A DNA stretch of 35,265 nt, from NCBI GenBank assembly GCA_029252195.1, contig JAQXBV010000131.1, positions 1-35,265 of the forward strand, given 5' to 3'. Made by a program: the position numbers and the translations under genes. The DNA comes from Yoonia sp. GTDB taxonomy: Bacteria; Pseudomonadota; Alphaproteobacteria; Rhodobacterales; Rhodobacteraceae. This document shows positions 25,851 to 34,825 of the stretch, piece after piece. A model generated the notes under the pieces. The model did no database searches and had not been told where the DNA came from. It saw only the letters and a program-made list of their open reading frames with translations. How positions within the stretch are numbered: the stretch's first letter is position 1; the number at the start of each line of letters is the position of its first letter.

Positions 25851-26231
25851 TTAGTTTGTGGTATCAACGCCGATAAAGGTGCCATCCGTCTTCAAGTCAC
25901 CGCATCCCACAGCGGCCGACGTCCCTTCGGATTCAACCAGCAGATATGCGCCCGACACATCGCCAATTTCGAAGTTTTGGACACCAAGGTCATACGTCGC
26001 AGTTTCGCCGTCGATGGCACTGGTCTCAACTGTCGACAGGTCTTGGTTCTCATCTGCGAAGTCGAGCGTATCCAGATCACTCACATAAAAATGCGTCACA
26101 GAGCCTGTCCTGACACCACTGTCGAAATCAACCGTAACGCTCGCCTCGCCAAGGGCGGCGAACCGTGTCGCGTCCGGATGGTACTCGGCTACAGTGAGGA
26201 AACCGTCATACGTCGCGCGTCCCGAAAGCAC
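25851..26231 (-). CDS. Small beta-rich protein, possibly 5'-truncated TbpB-like barrel protein
   Basis: The readable product is 126 residues from a GTG at 26231. It contains ATYDGFLTVAEY and ALGEASVTVDFDSGVRTGSVTHFYVSD, followed by paired beta strands and a C-terminus with DGTFIGVDTTN. This pattern resembles the small barrel of transferrin-binding-protein-like lipoproteins common in Rhodobacterales. Those carry an N-terminal signal peptide and a lipobox cysteine. Here the frame runs upstream only to a stop at 26271-26273; the stretch VACVSSGSARKDG is seen but no hydrophobic signal is encoded. Either the 5' end has been lost or this is a short cytoplasmic form. Its terminator is intact. There is no good ribosome binding site before the GTG. 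Confidence 0.5.
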   Translation of the reverse strand: MLSGRATYDGFLTVAEYHPDATRFAALGEASVTVDFDSGVRTGSVTHFYVSDLDTLDFADENQDLSTVETSAIDGETATYDLGVQNFEIGDVSGAYLLVESEGTSAAVGCGDLKTDGTFIGVDTTN

Positions 26232-26483
26232 CCCGTCTTTTCTGGCCGATCCAGAAGAGACGCAAGCGACTTATTGGTTTCAGATTTCACCGAGACGCAC
26301 CGATGCGGTAAATGACGCACCGCGCAGTAGATAAGTCCGCCGCAAACACCTGTCTTGACGCAACAGTCCTGCAATTGAAACGGCCGCCCCATATTGACAG
26401 TACCGCCCCGTCCCATCATTGAGACGCCACATAACCCGCAACCGAGCGCACAAGTAGGCGCTAAACAGACGAGGATGCCGTGC

Positions 26484-28430
26484 ATGGCCCAAATCTCCCT
26501 GACATTCCCCGATGGTAACGTACGCCACTACGACGCCGGCATCACTGCCGCCGAAGTGGCTGCTGACATCTCCATATCCTTAGCCAAAAAGGCAATCTCT
26601 GCGACTGTTGACGGTGCCCATTGGGATCTTCAGTGGCCGATCACTGCGGATGCAAAATTCGCGATCAATACCATGAAGGACGAAGAACCCGCGTTGGAAC
26701 TCGTCCGCCACGACCTTGCCCACATCATGGCGCGCGCCGTGCAAGAGCTTTGGCCTGACGTGCAGGTCACCATCGGCCCTGTGATCAAGGACGGCTGGTA
26801 CTACGACTTTGACCGCAAAGAGCCTTTCACGCCCGAAGACCTCGCGGTGATTGAGAAGAAGATGAAAGAGATCATCAACAAGCGCGAGCCTGTGCGCACC
26901 GAAATCTGGGACCGCGAAAGGGCGATCTCGCATTACGAGGCCAAGGGCGAGCCCTATAAGGTTGAATTGATCGAGAGTATTCCGGGCAACGAACCGCTGC
27001 GCATGTATTGGCATGGCGATTGGCAAGACCTCTGCCGTGGTCCGCACCTGCAAAACACAGGCCAAGTGCCTGCGGACGGCTTCAAGCTGATGAACATCGC
27101 AGGCGCATACTGGCGCGGCGATAGCAACCGTCCGATGTTGCAGCGCATCTATGGTGCAGCCTTCACCAATAAAGAAGGTCTCAAGGACCACCTGCACCGC
27201 CTTGAGCAGGCAGCCCTGCGCGATCACCGCAAACTTGGCCGCGAGATGGACCTGTTCCACATGCAAGAAGAGGCCCCCGGTCAGGTGTTTTGGCACCCCA
27301 ACGGCTGGACCGTTTATGTGGAGTTGCAAGACTACATGCGCCGCCGCCAACGCGCGGGTGGCTATGTCGAGGTGAACACACCGCAGGTTGTCGACCGCAA
27401 GCTCTGGGAGGCCTCCGGCCACTGGGAAAAGTATCAAGAGAACATGTTTATCGTCGAAGTCGACGAGGAACATGCCCGCGAAAAGGCCGTGAACGCGCTC
27501 AAGCCGATGAACTGCCCCTGCCACGTGCAAATCTTTAACCAAGGCCTGAAATCCTACCGCGAACTGCCGCTGCGCATGGCCGAATTCGGCTCGTGCAACC
27601 GTTACGAGCCCTCAGGCGCATTGCACGGCATCATGCGCGTGCGCGGCTTTACCCAAGACGACGGGCATATTTTCTGCCGCGAAGACCAGATTGAATCCGA
27701 AACAGCCGAATTTATCAACTTCCTGAGCCAGACCTATAAAGACCTCGGCTTTGAGAATTTCTCAGTGAAATTCTCGGACCGCCCTGACACACGCGCGGGC
27801 TCGGACGAGGTCTGGGACAAGGCGGAAGCGGCGCTGCTCTCAGCCACACGTGCCGCTGGCATTGAGCCGATCCTGAACCCCGGCGAAGGCGCATTCTACG
27901 GGCCAAAGCTCGAATTCGTGCTCACCGACGCCATTGGCCGCGATTGGCAATGTGGCACGCACCAAGTGGACTTTGTGCTGCCAGAGCGCCTTGACGCCAA
28001 CTACATTGGCCAAGACGGCAACAAGCACCGCCCTGTGATGCTGCACCGCGCGACGCTTGGCTCTTTCGAGCGCTTCATCGGGATTTTGATCGAAGAGCAC
28101 GCAGGCAAGCTGCCGTTCTGGCTCGCCCCACGCCAAGTGGTTGTGGCGACGATCGTGTCGGATGCAGATGATTACGCGCATGAAGTTGTGGCCGCGTTGA
28201 AAGCCTCAGGCGTGCGCGCCGAGGCCGACACGCGTAACGAGAAGATCAACTATAAGGTCCGCGAACACTCGCTGGGCAAGGTCCCTGTGATTCTGGCCAT
28301 TGGCGCGCGTGAGGTCGAGGAAAAGACCGTCAGCGTGCGGCGCTTGGGTGAGAACAAGACGTCTGTAACATCTCTGGACGAAATTGTTGCAGAGTTGAAA
28401 ATTGCGGCGACGGCACCAGACTTGCTGTAA
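26484..28430 (+). CDS. thrS: Threonyl-tRNA synthetase
   Basis: ThrS charges tRNA-Thr. The 648-residue protein has the full domain order: TGS domain (residues ~1-62, [19 protein letters not shown]), the editing domain with zinc-like HHD pattern ([23 protein letters not shown]), the class II catalytic core with [10 protein letters not shown] and [11 protein letters not shown], and the C-terminal anticodon-binding domain from ~545 ([12 protein letters not shown]). I use the ATG at 26484 because the product then begins exactly at the TGS domain; the upstream extension to 26394 has no family match. A strong terminator follows. Confidence 0.97.
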   Translation: MAQISLTFPDGNVRHYDAGITAAEVAADISISLAKKAISATVDGAHWDLQWPITADAKFAINTMKDEEPALELVRHDLAHIMARAVQELWPDVQVTIGPVIKDGWYYDFDRKEPFTPEDLAVIEKKMKEIINKREPVRTEIWDRERAISHYEAKGEPYKVELIESIPGNEPLRMYWHGDWQDLCRGPHLQNTGQVPADGFKLMNIAGAYWRGDSNRPMLQRIYGAAFTNKEGLKDHLHRLEQAALRDHRKLGREMDLFHMQEEAPGQVFWHPNGWTVYVELQDYMRRRQRAGGYVEVNTPQVVDRKLWEASGHWEKYQENMFIVEVDEEHAREKAVNALKPMNCPCHVQIFNQGLKSYRELPLRMAEFGSCNRYEPSGALHGIMRVRGFTQDDGHIFCREDQIESETAEFINFLSQTYKDLGFENFSVKFSDRPDTRAGSDEVWDKAEAALLSATRAAGIEPILNPGEGAFYGPKLEFVLTDAIGRDWQCGTHQVDFVLPERLDANYIGQDGNKHRPVMLHRATLGSFERFIGILIEEHAGKLPFWLAPRQVVVATIVSDADDYAHEVVAALKASGVRAEADTRNEKINYKVREHSLGKVPVILAIGAREVEEKTVSVRRLGENKTSVTSLDEIVAELKIAATAPDLL

Positions 28431-28451
28431 CATTCCAGCACTGAACATTGC

Positions 28452-28495
28452 AACAAACCCGCCGATTTTGCGAACGGCGGGTTTGTTGTTGTTTC
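28452..28495 (+). terminator. thrS terminator
   Basis: A perfect 13-bp stem, AACAAACCCGCCG (28452-28464) with CGGCGGGTTTGTT (28475-28487), is followed by the T-rich GTTGTTT. It separates thrS from the bufferin operon. Confidence 0.92.
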
Positions 28496-28650
28496 AACCA
28501 GAGCGATTTGCGCAAAAAACAATCACGAACCGCTCACGGAATCGCGATGCACGGGGCTGTGAGTAGATTTGCCCTACATGAAACGATTAATCTGACTTTA
28601 ACGCCAAACCGCGTTCACGAGTTAACACACTGACCCATAAGAAAATTAAC

Positions 28651-28953
28651 ATGTCTAATATTTCAAAAACCCTGATCATCGCTTCCGCAGTTGCCACAGC
28701 GCTGACCGGACTTGCAAACTCCGCTGCTGCCGCTGGCGACGAGAAATGCTTCGGTGTGGCGCTTGCAGGCGAGAACGATTGCGCCGCAGGCCCAGGCACA
28801 TCTTGCGCAGGCACATCGACTGTTGACTACCAAGGCAACGCTTGGTCGCTGGTGCCAGAAGGCACTTGCGAGACCACGATGATCGAAGCCATGGGCGACA
28901 GCCCAGAGCGCAAAGGCTCGCTCGTGGCTCTTGAGCGCGACTTGCCAGCATAA
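28651..28953 (+). CDS. bufA: Bufferin precursor peptide BufA (DUF2282 family)
   Basis: The 100-residue precursor has a Sec signal peptide (hydrophobic ~8-22, cut near AAAA at 25-28) and four cysteines at 33, 44, 52 and 73. The contexts [26 protein letters not shown] and VPEGTCE match the DUF2282 family. Family members are now known as bufferins: peptides whose cysteines are modified by a DUF692 enzyme and which bind copper in the periplasm. The tail after Cys73 (27 residues, ending ERDLPA) looks conserved rather than random. The gene opens a four-gene unit. The start is the ATG at 28651; the ribosome binding site is poor (AAGAAA). Metal specificity is inferred from the family only. Confidence 0.9.
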   Translation: MSNISKTLIIASAVATALTGLANSAAAAGDEKCFGVALAGENDCAAGPGTSCAGTSTVDYQGNAWSLVPEGTCETTMIEAMGDSPERKGSLVALERDLPA

Positions 28954-29014
28954 ATGATGCTAAGGCGGGGGGCCTCAGCCCCCTGCCACCCCTCCAGAAT
29001 TTTCGGTGATTTCC

Positions 29015-29863
29015 ATGTTAGATGCCACTCACGACAACCGCCTCCCTCCCCGCGCTGGCGTGGGCTATAAGCCGCAGCACTACATGGACATCATCCAAGG
29101 ATCTGGCCTGCTTGGCTGGTTGGAGGTCCACGCCGAGAACTACATGGGCAATGGGGGCCGCCCGATTGAGCAGCTCCGCCAGCTTTCTAAAAAGTTTCCG
29201 ATATCTGTGCATGGGGTCGGCCTGTCGATTGGGGCCGAGGGCGATCTTGACCCCGACCACCTCGCGCGCTTGAAACACCTATGCGACTGGCTCAACCCCG
29301 CCAGTTTCTCCGAGCATTTGGCGTGGTCGACCCACGACAGCCACTTCCTGAACGACCTACTGCCCCTGCCCTATACCGCGCAAACGCTGACCCGCGTGGC
29401 GGATCACATTGATCAAGTGCAAGAGGTTTTGGGCCGTCAAATGCTGCTGGAAAACCCTTCCAGCTATTTGGCCTTCGCAGAGAGCGAGATGGATGAGACC
29501 GCTTTTCTGTCCGAAATTGTGAAGCGCACAGGCTGCGGCCTGCTGCTTGATGTGAACAACGTCTTTGTTTCTGCCACCAACCTCAGAACCTCGCCGCAAG
29601 CCTATATCGACGCCTTTCCTCTCCATGCCGTGGGCGAGATCCACTTGGGCGGGCATGACCAAGATTACAACGAAACCGGCGCGCCGCTGCTGATCGACAG
29701 CCATGGCAAGGCGGTGGTCGACCCCGTGTGGGCCCTTCTGGATTATACGCTTGCGAAAACCGGCCCGAAGCCCCTTTTGATCGAGTGGGACAATGACGTG
29801 CCGGAGTGGTCCGTCTTGGCTGCCGAAATTGCCCGCGCAGACAGCGCTTTGGTGCGCGCATGA
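29015..29863 (+). CDS. bufB: DUF692/MNIO bufferin maturase BufB
   Basis: The 282-residue protein belongs to the DUF692 family of multinuclear non-heme iron oxidases. The TIM-barrel metal-site motifs are visible in order: VGYKPQHY at the N-terminus, [42 protein letters not shown] and VGEIHLGGH. Enzymes of this group oxidise cysteines of the partner peptide into modified rings. I chose the ATG at 29015; a GTG at 29006 is also in frame. It follows bufA after 61 bases and overlaps bufC by four bases (ATGA at 29860-29863), so BufB and BufC are made together. Confidence 0.93.
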   Translation: MLDATHDNRLPPRAGVGYKPQHYMDIIQGSGLLGWLEVHAENYMGNGGRPIEQLRQLSKKFPISVHGVGLSIGAEGDLDPDHLARLKHLCDWLNPASFSEHLAWSTHDSHFLNDLLPLPYTAQTLTRVADHIDQVQEVLGRQMLLENPSSYLAFAESEMDETAFLSEIVKRTGCGLLLDVNNVFVSATNLRTSPQAYIDAFPLHAVGEIHLGGHDQDYNETGAPLLIDSHGKAVVDPVWALLDYTLAKTGPKPLLIEWDNDVPEWSVLAAEIARADSALVRA

Positions 29864-30597
29864 AGGTCACGCAAGCCCAGTTCCGCGCAGGTCTGCTCGA
29901 CCCGTCCTTGCCCGCACCCAAAGGCCTCGCCAACCCAGACGGTGCGCAAGCGAGCAAACGGTTCGACGTCTACCGCAACAACGTAGCCGTCAGCCTGACC
30001 GAGGCGCTTATCGCGGCCTTCCCGGTGATTTACAAACTTGTGGGCGACAGATTTTTCCGCGCCATGGCAGGAGTTTACCTGCGCAAACATCCGCCCTCTT
30101 CGCCGCTGATGATGTATTACGGCGATAAGATGCCGCAGTTTCTGCGCCGTTTCGAGCCTGCGAAATCCCTGCCCTTTCTCTCTGATATGGCCCGCGTGGA
30201 ACTGGCCATGCGCCACAGCTATCACGCCGCCGACGCAACCCCGATTGACGGGCAGGCCTTGGCGGAGCTCACGCCAGAAAAGCTAATGGGCACAAAATTT
30301 GGCTTCGCCAGTGCGACCTATGTTTTGCCATCTGATTACCCGACCTACAGCATCTACCACGCAAACACAGAAGACGGCGCGCCCAAGGCTGTGATGCGCC
30401 CCGAAGCCATGCTCATCGCACGCCCGCAATTCGACCCCAAACAGACGCTGATCACGCCCGCAACGGCGATCTTCATCACCTCGCTTATGGCGGGCAACGC
30501 CCTTGGCGTGGCGATGACGGCGGCGGGCCGTGATCTCGATCTGGGTGCCACGCTTGGCCTCCTTCTTGGCCAAAACTGCATCACCACACTCAACTGA
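29860..30597 (+). CDS. bufC: DUF2063 protein BufC, partner of the maturase
   Basis: This 245-residue protein has the DUF2063 N-terminal domain, [16 protein letters not shown] then [63 protein letters not shown] is the second family block. The C-terminal half has the winged-helix-like peptide-recognition segment. DUF2063 proteins accompany DUF692 enzymes and are thought to bind the precursor and present it. The older name putative DNA-binding domain is probably misleading. The start is fixed by the four-base overlap with bufB. Confidence 0.92.
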   Translation: MKVTQAQFRAGLLDPSLPAPKGLANPDGAQASKRFDVYRNNVAVSLTEALIAAFPVIYKLVGDRFFRAMAGVYLRKHPPSSPLMMYYGDKMPQFLRRFEPAKSLPFLSDMARVELAMRHSYHAADATPIDGQALAELTPEKLMGTKFGFASATYVLPSDYPTYSIYHANTEDGAPKAVMRPEAMLIARPQFDPKQTLITPATAIFITSLMAGNALGVAMTAAGRDLDLGATLGLLLGQNCITTLN

Positions 30598-30607
30598 AAG
30601 GCTTCCC

Positions 30608-31135
30608 ATGCTCGCACTTTATAACCGCCTCACCCCGCGGCTGAACGCCCATGGCGATACCGTACTGCCGACGCTGTCGCGGCTTGTGTTTGCAGGTGTT
30701 TTGCTGGCCTATTTCTGGAAGTCTGGCCTGACAAAGCTGGGCGACGGGCTCTTCGGCTTCCAGATGCCAAGCTCCGGTGCCTACGCGCAGATTTTCCCCA
30801 AAGCCTTTGAAGCAACGGGCTATGACACCTCACAACTTGGGGTTTTCCATTGGGCAGTGGTGACGAGCGGCACGCTGGCTGAGTTTATCCTGCCGACGCT
30901 GATCGTCTTGGGCCTGCTGACCCGCCTGTCCGCTCTGGGCATGATCGGATTTATCGCGGTGCAATCGCTCACGGATATTTACGGACATGGGGCGGAGTTG
31001 GTCAGCTGGTTCGAGCGGATATCGGGCGATTTGATTGCCGACCAGCGGGCATTCTGGATCTTGGGCCTGCTGATCTTGGTCTTCAAAGGCGCAGGCCCGT
31101 TGTCACTGGATCGTCTGTTCAGAAATGCGCTTTAG
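30608..31135 (+). CDS. DoxX family membrane protein of the bufferin operon
   Basis: The 175-residue protein has four membrane helices and the DoxX pattern: LSRLVFAGVLLAYFWKSGLTKLGDG near the N-terminus and LAEFILPTLIVLGLLTRLSALGMI in the middle. DoxX proteins are small quinone-linked or redox-linked membrane proteins. They are often found with DUF692/DUF2063 gene pairs, where they may supply electrons or couple maturation to the membrane; that role is unproven. AAAGG precedes the ATG at 30608, ten bases after the bufC stop. Its last 17 bases overlap the 3' end of the convergent gene. Confidence 0.9.
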   Translation: MLALYNRLTPRLNAHGDTVLPTLSRLVFAGVLLAYFWKSGLTKLGDGLFGFQMPSSGAYAQIFPKAFEATGYDTSQLGVFHWAVVTSGTLAEFILPTLIVLGLLTRLSALGMIGFIAVQSLTDIYGHGAELVSWFERISGDLIADQRAFWILGLLILVFKGAGPLSLDRLFRNAL

Positions 31136-31484
31136 GCTCGTCAGGCTTGCCAGCCGCAATCGCCAGAATTCCGCCGAGCGCGGCAAAGCCGATGGGAAAC
31201 ATGGTGCCAACGTTAAACCCGAAGGCCGTGTAAAACAGTGCGGATGACACCAACAACAGCCCGCCGCCCCAAAGCGCGCGGGCTTTGGCCATCGCGCCGC
31301 CTGCAATCGCAAGCAGCGGGGCCATAAAGCTGGCAAAGCGGGTAAGTCCAGGATTATCGAGTGAAAACAGATTGTTGACTTCTGGGCGGGCAACCAAAAG
31401 TTCGGCATAGCCGTAGCCGAAAAGTCCCACGACGATGCCCATGAGGCCTGCGATAATCCCGAGCATGAGGGCTGCATTGCGCAT
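31119..31484 (-). CDS. Small four-helix membrane protein, function unknown
   Basis: The 121-residue product has four predicted membrane helices (around 5-27, 50-66, 69-86 and 89-108) with short loops and an acidic/basic tail PDEPKAHF. The pattern MLGIIAGLMGIVVGLFGYGYAEL resembles small DUF4064-like membrane proteins, but I am not certain of the family. It is convergent to the DoxX gene with a 17-base overlap and lies 22 bases downstream of the ArsC/Spx-like gene at 31507-31836. It has a good AAGGAGA ribosome binding site. Coding potential is good. Confidence 0.8.
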   Translation of the reverse strand: MRNAALMLGIIAGLMGIVVGLFGYGYAELLVARPEVNNLFSLDNPGLTRFASFMAPLLAIAGGAMAKARALWGGGLLLVSSALFYTAFGFNVGTMFPIGFAALGGILAIAAGKPDEPKAHF

Positions 31485-31506
31485 GATTGATCTCCTTTGC
31501 TTTGAC

Positions 31507-31836
31507 TTAGGACGTCAGGACACGTTCTGCAATGTCTGGCTTCCAACCTAATGACCAGACGCCATTTCTCTCGATCACGGGGCGTTTCATCAGGGTCGGG
31601 TGCGCGGCTAACAGGGCTGCGGGATCGCGGGCCTTTTCTGCCTCGGTAAGGCCGCGCCATGTGGTCGAGGCGCGGTTGATCGCGGCCTCGCCGAACTCTG
31701 CGATGATGGCCGCGATGTCGTCGGGCGACAGGCCGTCCGCACGCACATCAACCACGTCAAAGCTTTGCCCTGTGGCCAGAATTGCCTTTTGCGCCTTACG
31801 GCAGGTATCGCATGATTTGAGACCATAAAATTTCAT
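31507..31836 (-). CDS. ArsC/Spx-family thioredoxin-fold protein (YffB-like)
   Basis: The 109-residue protein begins MKFYGLKSCDTCRKAQKAI, with the redox-type Cys-x-x-Cys motif of the ArsC/Spx/YffB family. It ends with the family signature LMKRPVIERNGVWSLGWKP, which forms the substrate or anion pocket. YffB-like members are often annotated as arsenate reductases, but most lack proven activity. The gene follows the ArsC/Spx-like gene at 31874-32197 in the same direction. The first ~34 bases of this gene recur, without an intact start codon, at 34713-34747. Confidence 0.88.
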   Translation of the reverse strand: MKFYGLKSCDTCRKAQKAILATGQSFDVVDVRADGLSPDDIAAIIAEFGEAAINRASTTWRGLTEAEKARDPAALLAAHPTLMKRPVIERNGVWSLGWKPDIAERVLTS

Positions 31837-32196
31837 TAGATCAGTGCCTTAGGCAGGATTTTCAGTAGCCGCGTCAGGCCCAAGAGGCCGCGATATCCGC
31901 GTCCCAGCCAAGGGTGTAGCGGACACCATCGGTGATCACGGGGCGGGCCATGAGGGCGGGCGTGTCGGCGAGCTGCGCGTCGGCCTCGCTCTCGCGGACC
32001 CATGCGTTGAGGTTGCGGTAGGCTTGGGATTTCTTATCGACGAGGTTGTCGCCGAATTCCGCCAGCAGCACGGCCCATTCGGCCTCCGACATCGGCTCTG
32101 CGCGCACGTCGCGGAAGGTGACTTTATGCCCTGCAGCGTCAAGCGCCTTGCGGGCTTTGTTGCAGTCGGAACAGGTGGGCAGGCCGTAGAGGATCA
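31803..32196. repeat. Duplicated segment, copy A
   Basis: This segment covers the start of the 31507-31836 gene, the short gap and the whole 31874-32197 gene. It has a diverged second copy at 34713-35147 in the same orientation. The coding part is highly similar; the gap has drifted and differs in length. Confidence 0.85.
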
Positions 32197-32197
32197 T
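31874..32197 (-). CDS. ArsC/Spx-family protein, intact copy A
   Basis: The 107-residue thioredoxin-fold protein from the ATG at 32197 starts MILYGLPTCSDCNKARKAL, with a Cys-x-x-Cys motif, and has the closing signature LMARPVITDGVRYTLGWD. The family includes ArsC-like reductases and Spx/MgsR regulators; a single-domain protein with CxxC cannot be assigned further from sequence. It is the first gene of a two-gene unit with the 31507-31836 gene. A diverged copy about four-fifths identical lies at 34826-35147, next to an arsenite exporter gene. The upstream in-frame ATG at 32239 has no support. Confidence 0.88.
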   Translation of the reverse strand: MILYGLPTCSDCNKARKALDAAGHKVTFRDVRAEPMSEAEWAVLLAEFGDNLVDKKSQAYRNLNAWVRESEADAQLADTPALMARPVITDGVRYTLGWDADIAASWA

Positions 32198-32583
32198 TTG
32201 GGACTTTCGGTTGTTTCGGCAAAAGTACCGAATGTACATTCCCGGATCATAGTCTATTCGCGAGTGGGTCGTAAACTAAGGTTTCATACGGATGTTCAGC
32301 GCCGCATGAGTTATGTCCCAAAGTAATTCCAAAAAAACATCAGCAATCAGAATTGCCGAACAGTTTGCGGTAATTTGCGCCTCAACTGGGCACGGGAAAA
32401 GTGGTTTTATAACCAAAACAAAAAACCAACCCCGAACAGAATTATGAGGGTCTGGGCCGATAACCTTTTGGGTGCCCCTCGTTTTCTAGACGCTTGCCCA
32501 GTTCATTTTCTTCTGTTCTGTTTCATAGTCCGGCAATATGGAGAAAAATTACCAAGCAATGCCTCTACAAATCTAGGGGCGAT
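32198..32583. other. Gap with no recognisable gene
   Basis: Between the ArsC/Spx-like gene and the IS110 remnant I see no supported gene, RNA or repeat. Base composition is more AT-rich than the flanks (for example around 32321-32420), which fits degraded or acquired DNA. Confidence 0.6.
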
Positions 32584-32966
32584 TCAAGTCGCGGACGTGG
32601 TCGCAGCACCAACGCTAGGGATCGTACGAAACAACCTCACTTTTGCGACCTGCTTCAAGTGATCTTCGTACCAGCGGACCCGAGCATGCAGTGCCATGAG
32701 ATGTTCGCAGAGATTGTGGATCACTTCGTTCGCGATGTCAGGCAGTTCCAAAACCGCGCCAGCCAGTATGTCCTCGGCAAATCCAATGCCCCGAGCAAGA
32801 CCTCACGCAATATACACACCAAATTCAGCGACCATTCCGCGTAAACCATTGCTGAGGTGGGTGCGCTGGCGAACCAAGAGGCTTTGCGCAAGATGAACTG
32901 ACAATAGGGAGTTTTGTTCGAGACCGTCTTGATCGCAACAAACCGCATTGAGGGTCGGGTACGTCT
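32584..32966 (-). mobile_element. Decayed IS110/IS1111-family transposase fragment
   Basis: Minus-strand translation from 32966 reads RRTRPSMRFVAIKTV. A frameshift near 32922 is followed by EQNSLLSVHLAQSLLVRQRT, then LRGMVAEFGVYIA, an in-frame stop at 32803-32805, GLARGIGFAEDILAG, and finally RLFRTIPSVGAATTSAT and a stop at 32584-32586. The order RPSMRFVAIKT.EQ, LLVRQRT, LRG..AEFG and IP.VG matches the central region of IS110/IS1111 transposases. Only this middle part survives. Both ends of the element are missing, so it is a dead remnant. Confidence 0.85.
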
Positions 32967-32988
32967 GAGTAAAAGGGGTTCCAGACGC

Positions 32989-33022
32989 AAAAAAGCGGGC
33001 ACATCGTCTCTGATGTGCCCGC
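32989..33022 (-). terminator. Cold-shock gene terminator
   Basis: Read on the minus strand, GCGGGCACATC pairs perfectly with GATGTGCCCGC (11 bp, six-base loop at 33006-33011) and is followed by six T. It ends the transcript of the cold-shock gene 38 bases away. Confidence 0.93.
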
Positions 33023-33059
33023 GAATTATCTCAGCTTGTGCCCTGAGGCAGGCTGAAGC

Positions 33060-33266
33060 TTATGCCAAAACCAAGTTGGCAGCGCTTTCACGACCATCAC
33101 GGCCGGACTCGATATCGAATGTGACCTTTTGGTCGTCGTTCAGCGTTGTCAGGCCTGCACGCTCGAGAGCGGAGATGTGGACAAACACATCCTTTGCGCC
33201 ACCATCAGGGGCGATAAATCCAAAACCTTTAGTAGCATTAAACCATTTTACGGTGCCATGAGCCAT
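33060..33266 (-). CDS. Cold-shock protein (CspA family)
   Basis: The 68-residue protein begins [19 protein letters not shown] and contains both RNA-binding motifs, KGFGFI (RNP1) and VFVHIS (RNP2). It is the standard single-domain cold-shock protein that binds single-stranded RNA or DNA. AAGGAG precedes the ATG at 33266. The ~200 bases upstream, to the arsenite transporter stop at 33470, are non-coding and are long enough for the structured leader typical of this family; I did not resolve a specific thermosensor. The same frame stays open upstream, but that extension is not protein-like. Confidence 0.96.
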   Translation of the reverse strand: MAHGTVKWFNATKGFGFIAPDGGAKDVFVHISALERAGLTTLNDDQKVTFDIESGRDGRESAANLVLA

Positions 33267-33469
33267 CGTAATTCTCCTTGAAAATACTGCCCGCGGGATG
33301 CGGCAGCTCGGCCAGCCAGTGCAAGATCGTGTCACTGAGCCGTAAGGAGCAGATAGTCGATAGAGGTAACGTAACGATCGAGCACTAGCTGGCCTGAACA
33401 GATGACGCAACCCTCGACTTACAATCAGGCATTGTGCATGCGCCTTGGTTTCTCTTTTTAGGTATTCGC

Positions 33470-34480
33470 TCAGGGCGCAAATCGAGCCCGCGTGCGATTG
33501 GCAAATGCCACAAGTGTCAGCATAACTGGCACTTCGACCAGTACCCCCACTACGGTTGCGAGAGCAGCACCAGAGTTTAGCCCAAAAAGGCTGATCGCGA
33601 CGGCAACTGCTAGCTCGAAGAAGTTTGACGTTCCGATCAAGGCGCAGGGGGCCGCAATGCGGTGCGGCACTTTCAGGGCGAATGCTGCGGCATAAGCGAT
33701 GGCAAAAATACCGTAGCTTTGCAGGATGATGGGCACCGCGATCAGCACGATGATGACTGGTTTGGATACGATCACTTGGCCTTGAAGCCCAAAGAGGATC
33801 ATCACGGTGACGATCAATCCCACCACTGAATAGGGCTTTACCCGCGCTTGAAACGTCTCGATTGCCGCGTCTGTCCCAAGGCGCTGGCGTGTGATCAGGC
33901 CTGCGGCAAGTGGCAGCGCGATGAACAGCAAGACCGACAAGACCAAGGTCGACCACGGAACCGTGATATCGGTGACACCCAGCAAAAAGGCCACGATGGG
34001 TGCGAATGCAATGACCATAATGAGATCGTTCACCGACACCTGTAACAGGGTATAGGTCTCGTCCCCGCGTGTCAGTTGTGACCAGACAAACACCATCGCC
34101 GTGCAGGGTGCCGCGCCCAGCAGGATCAAACCGGCGATGTATTGCATCGCATCCTCGGGCGGGATCCACGGCGCAAAGACATATTGGAAAAATAGCACGG
34201 CCAATGCCGCCATCGTAAAGGGCTTGATCAACCAGTTCACAACAAGGGTTATCATCAATCCGCGCGGTTGTTTTGCCACGTCTTTCAGCGATCTAGGATC
34301 AACCCCGACCATCATCGGGTAAACCATCGCCCAGATCAGCACAGCGACAACCAGATTGACGCTGGCCACTTCTGCAGCGGCTATTGCGTTGATCAGTGCG
34401 GGTGCAAAATTACCCAAGAGGATACCTGCCCCCATCGCAAGCGCGATCCAAACAGAGAGGTATTTTTCAAAGATATTCAT
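33470..34480 (-). CDS. ACR3-family arsenite efflux transporter
   Basis: The 336-residue protein has about ten membrane helices. It carries the ACR3 marks [17 protein letters not shown], the essential cysteine in [14 protein letters not shown] (Cys126), and [39 protein letters not shown] near the C-terminus. ACR3 exports arsenite as an antiporter-like carrier. No arsR-type regulator gene and no thioredoxin-coupled ArsC (protein phosphatase fold) lie beside it. The ArsC/Spx-like copies on both sides are the only possible reductases nearby. The start is the ATG at 34480 and the ribosome binding site is weak. It lies 70 bases from an IS3 end. Confidence 0.95.
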   Translation of the reverse strand: MNIFEKYLSVWIALAMGAGILLGNFAPALINAIAAAEVASVNLVVAVLIWAMVYPMMVGVDPRSLKDVAKQPRGLMITLVVNWLIKPFTMAALAVLFFQYVFAPWIPPEDAMQYIAGLILLGAAPCTAMVFVWSQLTRGDETYTLLQVSVNDLIMVIAFAPIVAFLLGVTDITVPWSTLVLSVLLFIALPLAAGLITRQRLGTDAAIETFQARVKPYSVVGLIVTVMILFGLQGQVIVSKPVIIVLIAVPIILQSYGIFAIAYAAAFALKVPHRIAAPCALIGTSNFFELAVAVAISLFGLNSGAALATVVGVLVEVPVMLTLVAFANRTRARFAP

Positions 34481-34550
34481 GCGGGACCCTTGTAACTTTC
34501 TTGTGGTTTAAGTTGTGCAGTCGCCAGCCAGCTCGTTCAGATCATTGTAG

Positions 34551-34710
34551 TGAAGTGGTCCCACTTATTCGGACAGTTTTGCGGCTTGGCTAAGATGCAT
34601 CATGTTTTTGTTCATGCCGCTTTTCGTGTCTCCGCTTGGCCGAAGTATGCGATGTCCGGTGTACGCTTATCAAGGGCGGAGTGAGATCGTTCTGAATCTT
34701 CGAACCCCAT
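34551..34710 (-). mobile_element. 3' end of an IS3-family element with transposase C-terminus
   Basis: Minus-strand frame 34710-34612 encodes ERSHSALDKRTPDIAYFG and QAETRKAA before a stop, the C-terminal end of an IS3-family OrfB integrase (normal form YN..RPHSALxxRTP). About 60 bases beyond the stop, TGAAGTGGTCCCACTTATTC at 34551 has the TG start and form of an IS3 terminal repeat. The rest of the element is missing. At 34711-34713 it is joined directly to the duplicated ArsC/Spx segment. Confidence 0.8.
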
Positions 34711-34712
34711 CG

Positions 34713-34747
34713 AGGTATCGCATGATTTTCGGACCGTAAAACTTTAT
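34713..34747 (-). pseudogene. Remnant of the 5' end of the YffB-like gene
   Basis: These bases match the first ~34 bases of the 31507-31836 gene (shared AGGTATCGCATGATTT on the plus strand) with one inserted base. The start codon ATG has become ATA. The gene copy is cut by the IS3 remnant. Confidence 0.75.
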
Positions 34748-34825
34748 ATTATCAGCACCTTATAGGAGTTATGCGGGATTGGTGATTTGCATGCACAATT
34801 CGGGCACCAAGCGAGCACCAATGTG

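Noticed and set aside
25773-26231. A toxin-antitoxin or defence locus around the small genes near thrS
   Set aside because: There is only one small gene here, with beta-barrel-like features and its own terminator; no partner gene or nuclease motif is present.
32375-32844. Two plus-strand open frames in the gap left of cspA
   Set aside because: They show no domain, ribosome binding site or codon bias, and part of them is antisense to the IS110 remnant.
33267-34169. A long open frame that fuses upstream sequence to the cold-shock protein
   Set aside because: The upstream part is out of frame with the ACR3 transporter gene it overlaps and is not protein-like; the cold-shock protein has its own start and ribosome binding site at 33266.
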